Positions 13,097 to 17,063 of a stretch of 17,063 nucleotides of DNA are shown piece by piece. The stretch is from RGIG2206 sp045577615. GTDB lineage: Bacteria > Bacillota > Clostridia > Oscillospirales > Acutalibacteraceae. A program made the position numbers and the translations under genes. The notes below the pieces were generated by a model. That model searched no databases and was not told where the DNA came from. It worked only from the letters and a program-made list of their open reading frames with translations. The stretch lies in assembly GCA_045577615.1 (NCBI GenBank), contig JAZNIT010000013.1, forward strand, positions 1 through 17,063, in the 5' to 3' direction. The first letter of the stretch is position 1; every line of letters begins with the position of its first letter.

Positions 13097-13798
13097 ATGA
13101 GTTATGTATCTTTAAAAAATGTTGTAAAAGTTTATAATATGGGCGAAGTCGAAATAAAAGCATTGGATGGTGTAAGCTTTGATATCGAAAAGGGTGAGTT
13201 TGTAGTTGTAACAGGCCCTTCAGGTTCAGGCAAAACTACTGTTCTTAATGTGCTCGGCGGTATGGACACCTGCACCGATGGTGAGGTAGTTGTTGCTGAT
13301 AAGATTGTCAGCGGTTTAAATGCTGCTCAATTGGTTGAATATAGACGATATGATGTGGGATTTGTATTTCAGTTTTATAATCTGATTCAAAATCTCACAG
13401 CGGAGGAGAATGTTGAATTATCCTCACAGCTATGCAAGGATTGTGTGCCGACCAAAGAGATTTTGGAAAAGGTTGGACTTGCTGAAAGAATCAATAATTT
13501 TCCCACACAGCTTTCAGGCGGAGAGCAGCAAAGGGTAGCAATTGCTCGCGCATTGGCCAAGAAACCCGGCTTGCTGCTTTGTGATGAGCCCACAGGTGCA
13601 CTTGACTATGAAACAGGTAAAAAGGTATTGCAGCTCTTGCAAGACTTCTGCAAGCAGGAGGGGATGACTGTGGTTGTTGTAACTCATAATTCTGCAGTTT
13701 CTCCAATTGCAGACCGTACCATTGCTCTTAAAAACGGCAGGGTAGAGTCAATGAAGGTAAATAATAATCCTAAATCAGTTAGTGAGATTGAGTGGTAA
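13097..13798 (+). CDS. ABC transporter ATP-binding protein (MacB/LolD/FtsE class)
   Basis: A 233-residue ATPase that powers the permease encoded next to it. Walker A is GPSGSGKTT near residues 40-48, the Q-loop is VFQFYNL, the signature is LSGGEQQRVAIARAL, Walker B is LLLCDEPTGALD, and the H-loop is VVTHN. The N-terminal pattern KVYNMGEVEIKALDGVSF and the length place it in the class that drives FtsX-like permeases (MacB, LolD, BceA, FtsE) rather than an importer. AGAAAGG (13081-13087) lies 9 bases before the ATG. The permease gene begins 9 bases after the stop, with its ribosome site overlapping this gene's end. There is no adjacent two-component system, which BceAB-type peptide-resistance modules usually have, so its role is left open. 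Confidence 0.95.
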   Translation: MSYVSLKNVVKVYNMGEVEIKALDGVSFDIEKGEFVVVTGPSGSGKTTVLNVLGGMDTCTDGEVVVADKIVSGLNAAQLVEYRRYDVGFVFQFYNLIQNLTAEENVELSSQLCKDCVPTKEILEKVGLAERINNFPTQLSGGEQQRVAIARALAKKPGLLLCDEPTGALDYETGKKVLQLLQDFCKQEGMTVVVVTHNSAVSPIADRTIALKNGRVESMKVNNNPKSVSEIEW

Positions 13799-13807
13799 AA
13801 GGATAAT

Positions 13808-16800
13808 ATGAAAAAGATTAGCTTTATATCAGCTTTCAGAGATATAAAAAGTAATTTCAGTAGATTCTTATCTATATTTTCAATAGTTGCTTTGGGCGTT
13901 GGCTTTTTTGCCGGTGTAAGAGCGGCAAAGCCGGATATGACCGAGTCAGCCAATATGTATTATGATTCTCAAAAGTTGATGGATTTCAGTATTACATCTG
14001 TAGATGGCTTTACTGATGATGATGTTAATATGGTTAAGGAGCAAATTGGCTCTACTGTAGTGGAGTCCTATGTTTTTGACAGTGTGTCATCTGTTAATGG
14101 TTCTGACTGTGTTATTAAATATTATGCTCTTAATAATAAAATGAATATCCCTGAAATAGTAGATGGTCGATGGCCCTCTTCTGCTGACGAGTGTATTGTT
14201 GATGCAAACAGTATCGGTATGCCTGTAAATGTGGGCGATGTTATTACCGTTAAAAAAGAACAGGGTTCATTTTTAATCAATACTGAGTTGAAGGTTGTTG
14301 GCCTTGTAAACACAGCATTGTATATTTCGGGTACTCAATATGGCACCACCAATCTGGGTGATGGCCAGATTGATACCGTTGCATTTTTGAATGAAGATGC
14401 CTTCAATGGGGAATATAACACCCTTTTTGTCAGATGCGATTTTTTGCGCAAGTACAATTGTTATTCTGACGAATATAAGGATGGTCTAAAGTCGGCAGTT
14501 AACCGATTGGATTCAATTATGTCCAATCGCTTAAAGTCCATCATTGATGGGTCATATGACTATAGAAGGCTCGACTTGAAAAAGCATAACCCCGATTTGG
14601 TAGCGTCGGTAAATCAAATCTATACTACTAAAGAGCAACTCGAAACAGAATATGCTGCCTTGTTAACTACCAAGGATTATTTAGACAGAACAGGTGAGTT
14701 GATTGATCAAAAAAGCTTGGGTCATCAGCAAGCCCTTCAAGAAACCGAGGATTATGTTAATTCAGAGGTCGCCAAATATGACGCTATAAAAGAGCAGGTT
14801 ACAAAACTTAGCCAAGAATGCGAAAAAGCTCAAAACGAATATGAGAGCACAAAGCTTAGTTGCGAACAGAAATCGGCTGATTTAAAGGCTAAACGCTACA
14901 CCTTGAGCACTATTGACGACACTACAAGCAATGAGTATATTGCGCTGAAAGCTGCAATTGATACCCTTCAAAATGAATTAGATATACTCAACGGAAGCCT
15001 TGGTCAGAAAGAAGCGACATATAAGCAAAAGTCTGAAGCAATGAACAAGGCTTCTCAAGAGTATGATGCTTCATATTCTTCTGCTGATAAGATTTTCAAT
15101 GAACTGACGAACGCAAACAAAATATCATCTGACGAGTTGGTTCAAATGACCATTTCGTATCGTGCTGCACAGATTGATTATAATACTCGTCTTGCAATTT
15201 ACGATGCCGCAAGAGTTGAAATGAGTGCCGGATTGGATCAGGTTGTTTCAACCGTAAGTCAGATTTATTCTAATTTTGACAGCCTTTGGTATTTTACCGA
15301 TCGATTTGATTTTCCCGGTAATGAGGAATATGGTGATAATGCAGACAGAATAGGTAATATTGCTATTGTGTTTCCGTCTTTCTTCTTGCTCGTTGCTATG
15401 CTTGTGTGCCTTACTACAATGACTCGTTTGGTTAACGAGCACAGGCTGCAAATCGGTACGCTTAAGGCGCTTGGCTATTCTAATCTGTCTATTGCGTTAA
15501 AATATATATCCTATGCCATGATTGCAACAGTTGCAGGCTGTGTTGTGGGATTGTGTGTAGGCTTCGTTTTGTTCCCAAGGGTTATTCTGCATGCCTACTC
15601 AATGCTTTATAGTATAGGATATATATATACTCCATTTAGATTTGATATAGCAATAGTGTCATCATTGCTGATGTGCATTTGCATCGTATTTTCGGTTGTT
15701 TGCGCCTGCTATAGCGAATTCACCAATCCGCCCAGCAAACTTATGAGACCTGCCCCCATGGCTAAGGGCAAAAGCATTTTGATTGACAAGATTGGCTTTG
15801 TTTGGAGCAAGTTCTCTTTTACCCAAAAGGTAATAGCGAGAAATATGTTCATAAATATAAAGCGTAAGCTAATGACTATAGTTGGCGTTGCAGGCTGTAC
15901 TGCATTGCTGCTTACCGGTTTTGGATTGAGGGATTCTATTACCGATATTAACGAGAAACAGTTTAATGAGATTTGGAAATATGATCTAACAGCTATATAT
16001 ACTGATGCTAAAAGTGCTGAAGCTGTGATTGAAGATAGCGATATTGATTCATGGCTTATGTGTTATCAAAAATCGCATAGTATAACCTTTGACGGTAATA
16101 AGCGAGAGGCATATGTTGTTATACCTAATAACAGTGAAGAGCTGTATAATTTTATAACTCTCGATAGCAGAACTACATCCAAGAGATATAGCTTTGACAA
16201 GTATAATTGCCTTATAACAGAAAAGCTGTCCAAGCTGTTGGATGTAAAAAAAGGCGAGGATATTGATATCGAAATTGATGGCGAAAAGCACAGCGTTATG
16301 GTTGATGGTATAGTTGAGAACTACGCCGAGCACTATGTATATTTGTCAAAAGATAAGTATAAAGCTCTTACGGAGCAGGATGTTCAATACAATGTAGCAT
16401 TCTGCAAGTATGATGGCAAAGACATAGAAAAGGTTGCTGAATCATTGCTTGCAACAGGTAAAATCCAAGGTGTAAAGCTTAGTGCTGATTCAAAAGCGAC
16501 CTTTGACGATATTCTGCAATTGATTAATATTGTTATCTTGATTTTGATTATTTCTGCTGCAGCGCTTTCGTTTGTTGTAGTTTATAATCTTACAGATATA
16601 AATATTACTGAGCGCAGGCGAGAAATAGCGACACTTAAGGTGCTTGGATTTAATAAAAAAGAGATGTACACATATGTTTTCAGAGAGAATACAGTATTAT
16701 CTCTTATTGGTACAGCGGTTGGTATAGGATTAGGCTACTTATTGGCGATGTATGTTATCAATACTGCGGAGATTGATATTGTTATGTTCGGCAGAACAAT

Positions 16801-16924
16801 CTATCCGTTAAGTTTTGTGTTGTCAGCCGTACTGTCGCTTGTATTTACTTTTATAATCAACATTGTTATGCGACCAAAGGCAAACAAGGTTGATATGATA
16901 GAGTCGCTTAAATCGGTTGAATAA
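13808..16924 (+). CDS. FtsX-type ABC permease with long extracytoplasmic coiled coil
   Basis: A 1038-residue permease, partner of the preceding ATPase. One membrane helix lies near residues 17-38. It is followed by an extracytoplasmic domain of nearly 480 residues, with a MacB-like part (about 45-260) and then a Glu/Lys/Gln-rich coiled-coil region (about 270-480). The first three-helix FtsX domain is at roughly 515-640 and contains NEHRLQIGTLKALGYSN. A second copy of the layout follows: a helix near 688-706, an extracytoplasmic part of about 190 residues, then a second FtsX domain (about 905-1030) with ERRREIATLKVLGFNKKEM. That makes eight helices, as in duplicated mechanotransmission-type permeases. 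Such permeases move outer-face substrates or regulate envelope enzymes rather than carry solutes through the membrane. The ATG has AAAGGA close upstream. The cargo is unknown. Confidence 0.93.
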   Translation: MKKISFISAFRDIKSNFSRFLSIFSIVALGVGFFAGVRAAKPDMTESANMYYDSQKLMDFSITSVDGFTDDDVNMVKEQIGSTVVESYVFDSVSSVNGSDCVIKYYALNNKMNIPEIVDGRWPSSADECIVDANSIGMPVNVGDVITVKKEQGSFLINTELKVVGLVNTALYISGTQYGTTNLGDGQIDTVAFLNEDAFNGEYNTLFVRCDFLRKYNCYSDEYKDGLKSAVNRLDSIMSNRLKSIIDGSYDYRRLDLKKHNPDLVASVNQIYTTKEQLETEYAALLTTKDYLDRTGELIDQKSLGHQQALQETEDYVNSEVAKYDAIKEQVTKLSQECEKAQNEYESTKLSCEQKSADLKAKRYTLSTIDDTTSNEYIALKAAIDTLQNELDILNGSLGQKEATYKQKSEAMNKASQEYDASYSSADKIFNELTNANKISSDELVQMTISYRAAQIDYNTRLAIYDAARVEMSAGLDQVVSTVSQIYSNFDSLWYFTDRFDFPGNEEYGDNADRIGNIAIVFPSFFLLVAMLVCLTTMTRLVNEHRLQIGTLKALGYSNLSIALKYISYAMIATVAGCVVGLCVGFVLFPRVILHAYSMLYSIGYIYTPFRFDIAIVSSLLMCICIVFSVVCACYSEFTNPPSKLMRPAPMAKGKSILIDKIGFVWSKFSFTQKVIARNMFINIKRKLMTIVGVAGCTALLLTGFGLRDSITDINEKQFNEIWKYDLTAIYTDAKSAEAVIEDSDIDSWLMCYQKSHSITFDGNKREAYVVIPNNSEELYNFITLDSRTTSKRYSFDKYNCLITEKLSKLLDVKKGEDIDIEIDGEKHSVMVDGIVENYAEHYVYLSKDKYKALTEQDVQYNVAFCKYDGKDIEKVAESLLATGKIQGVKLSADSKATFDDILQLINIVILILIISAAALSFVVVYNLTDINITERRREIATLKVLGFNKKEMYTYVFRENTVLSLIGTAVGIGLGYLLAMYVINTAEIDIVMFGRTIYPLSFVLSAVLSLVFTFIINIVMRPKANKVDMIESLKSVE

Positions 16925-16952
16925 ACAAAAACCACGCGATAGTCGCGTGGTT
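16921..16952 (-). terminator. Hairpin after the ABC permease; T-tail on the minus strand
   Basis: AACCACGCGA (16930-16939) pairs with TCGCGTGGTT (16943-16952) around a 3-base loop, beginning 5 bases after the permease stop codon. The tract next to it is A-rich on the left, so on the minus strand the stem is followed by TTTTGTTTAT, a terminator for leftward transcription from outside the window. To the right only TTCAAAAG follows, so it is a weak terminator for the ABC operon. Confidence 0.65.
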
Positions 16953-17010
16953 CAAAAGAGGTTTACCGATGAACAAAAATTGCAGAAATCAAAGGCAAAC
17001 GCAGAAAGCG

Positions 17011-17063
17011 CTTTATGTCCTGCCTCCCTCTGACGAGGGAGGTGGATTTTTGCGAAGCAAAAA
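17011..17063. repeat. Left part of a dispersed palindromic repeat (cut by window end)
   Basis: Two adjacent hairpins are visible. CCTCCCTC (17023-17030) pairs with GAGGGAGG (17035-17042) around TGAC. TTTTTGC (17047-17053) pairs with GCAAAAA (17057-17063) around GAA. The composition resembles palindromic repeat elements I remember from intergenic regions of many gut Clostridia, but I cannot search for copies. The element probably continues past the window. An open frame from ATG 16969 crosses it and is not considered a gene. Confidence 0.55.

Noticed and set aside
13097..16924. BceAB-type antimicrobial-peptide resistance module
   Set aside because: BceB-type permeases are about 650 residues with ten helices and usually sit beside a histidine kinase and response regulator. 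This permease is 1038 residues with a duplicated FtsX layout and no two-component genes nearby.
16969..17063. Open frame starting ATG 16969 and running off the window (begins MNKNCRNQRQ)
   Set aside because: It crosses two hairpins of the palindromic repeat, has low-complexity content and no recognisable family. Translated repeats of this kind are common false ORFs.

Overview
The window is a compact, AT-leaning stretch of a bacterial chromosome. The organism is most likely a Firmicute of class Clostridia, of the gut Oscillospiraceae/Ruminococcaceae kind. That assignment is an inference from several things: strong Shine-Dalgarno sites, frequent GTG/TTG starts, SigA-like extended -10 promoters, a YtvI-like permease, two flavoprotein families often seen in Clostridia, a Firmicute-type aspartokinase, and a palindromic repeat at the right edge that resembles elements dispersed in clostridial genomes. 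Every gene except the cut right edge is intact. I see no phage, insertion sequence, CRISPR array or toxin-antitoxin module.

Layout. (1) 20-288, minus strand: a complete two-tRNA transcription unit with a near-consensus promoter, a CAU-anticodon tRNA (probably tRNA-Ile2), tRNA-Trp(CCA) and a terminator. (2) 348-6099, plus strand: an RluA/RluD-type pseudouridine synthase, then an alpha/beta hydrolase with its own extended -10 promoter, a membrane-anchored MurF-type ligase, a D-Ala-D-Ala-type ligase and a cation diffusion facilitator, closed by a terminator. (3) 6068-7123, minus strand: an AI-2E/YtvI-like membrane protein, convergent with the previous block and overlapping it by 10 bases. (4) 7187-9738, plus strand: hom and lysC behind a strong promoter, ending in a hairpin. 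(5) 9758-12543, plus strand: two flavoproteins (HI0933/BaiN-like and COG2509-like). (6) 12563-13018, minus strand: a small membrane protein with a ComEA-type helix-hairpin-helix domain. (7) 13034-16924, plus strand: a MacB-type ABC ATPase and a 1038-residue FtsX-type permease with a long extracytoplasmic coiled coil. (8) 16925-17063: a hairpin and the left part of a palindromic repeat cut by the window end.

How the genes work together. MurF and Ddl are the two enzymes that make D-Ala-D-Ala and attach it to the peptidoglycan precursor. Here the MurF-type protein carries an N-terminal membrane domain and the ligase has an unusual sequence near the acceptor site, so this cell-wall block is the most interesting part of the window. 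Hom and LysC are aspartate-pathway enzymes for Met/Thr/Lys synthesis, and lysC has a clear internal ribosome binding site for a separate beta subunit. The ABC pair is probably an envelope mechanotransmission or efflux system.

Start corrections made: MurF at 2120, Ddl at 3714, hom at GTG 7257, lysC at 8498. I did not find a clearly undescribed multi-gene system; the findings are mainly gene-level variants and regulatory architecture.
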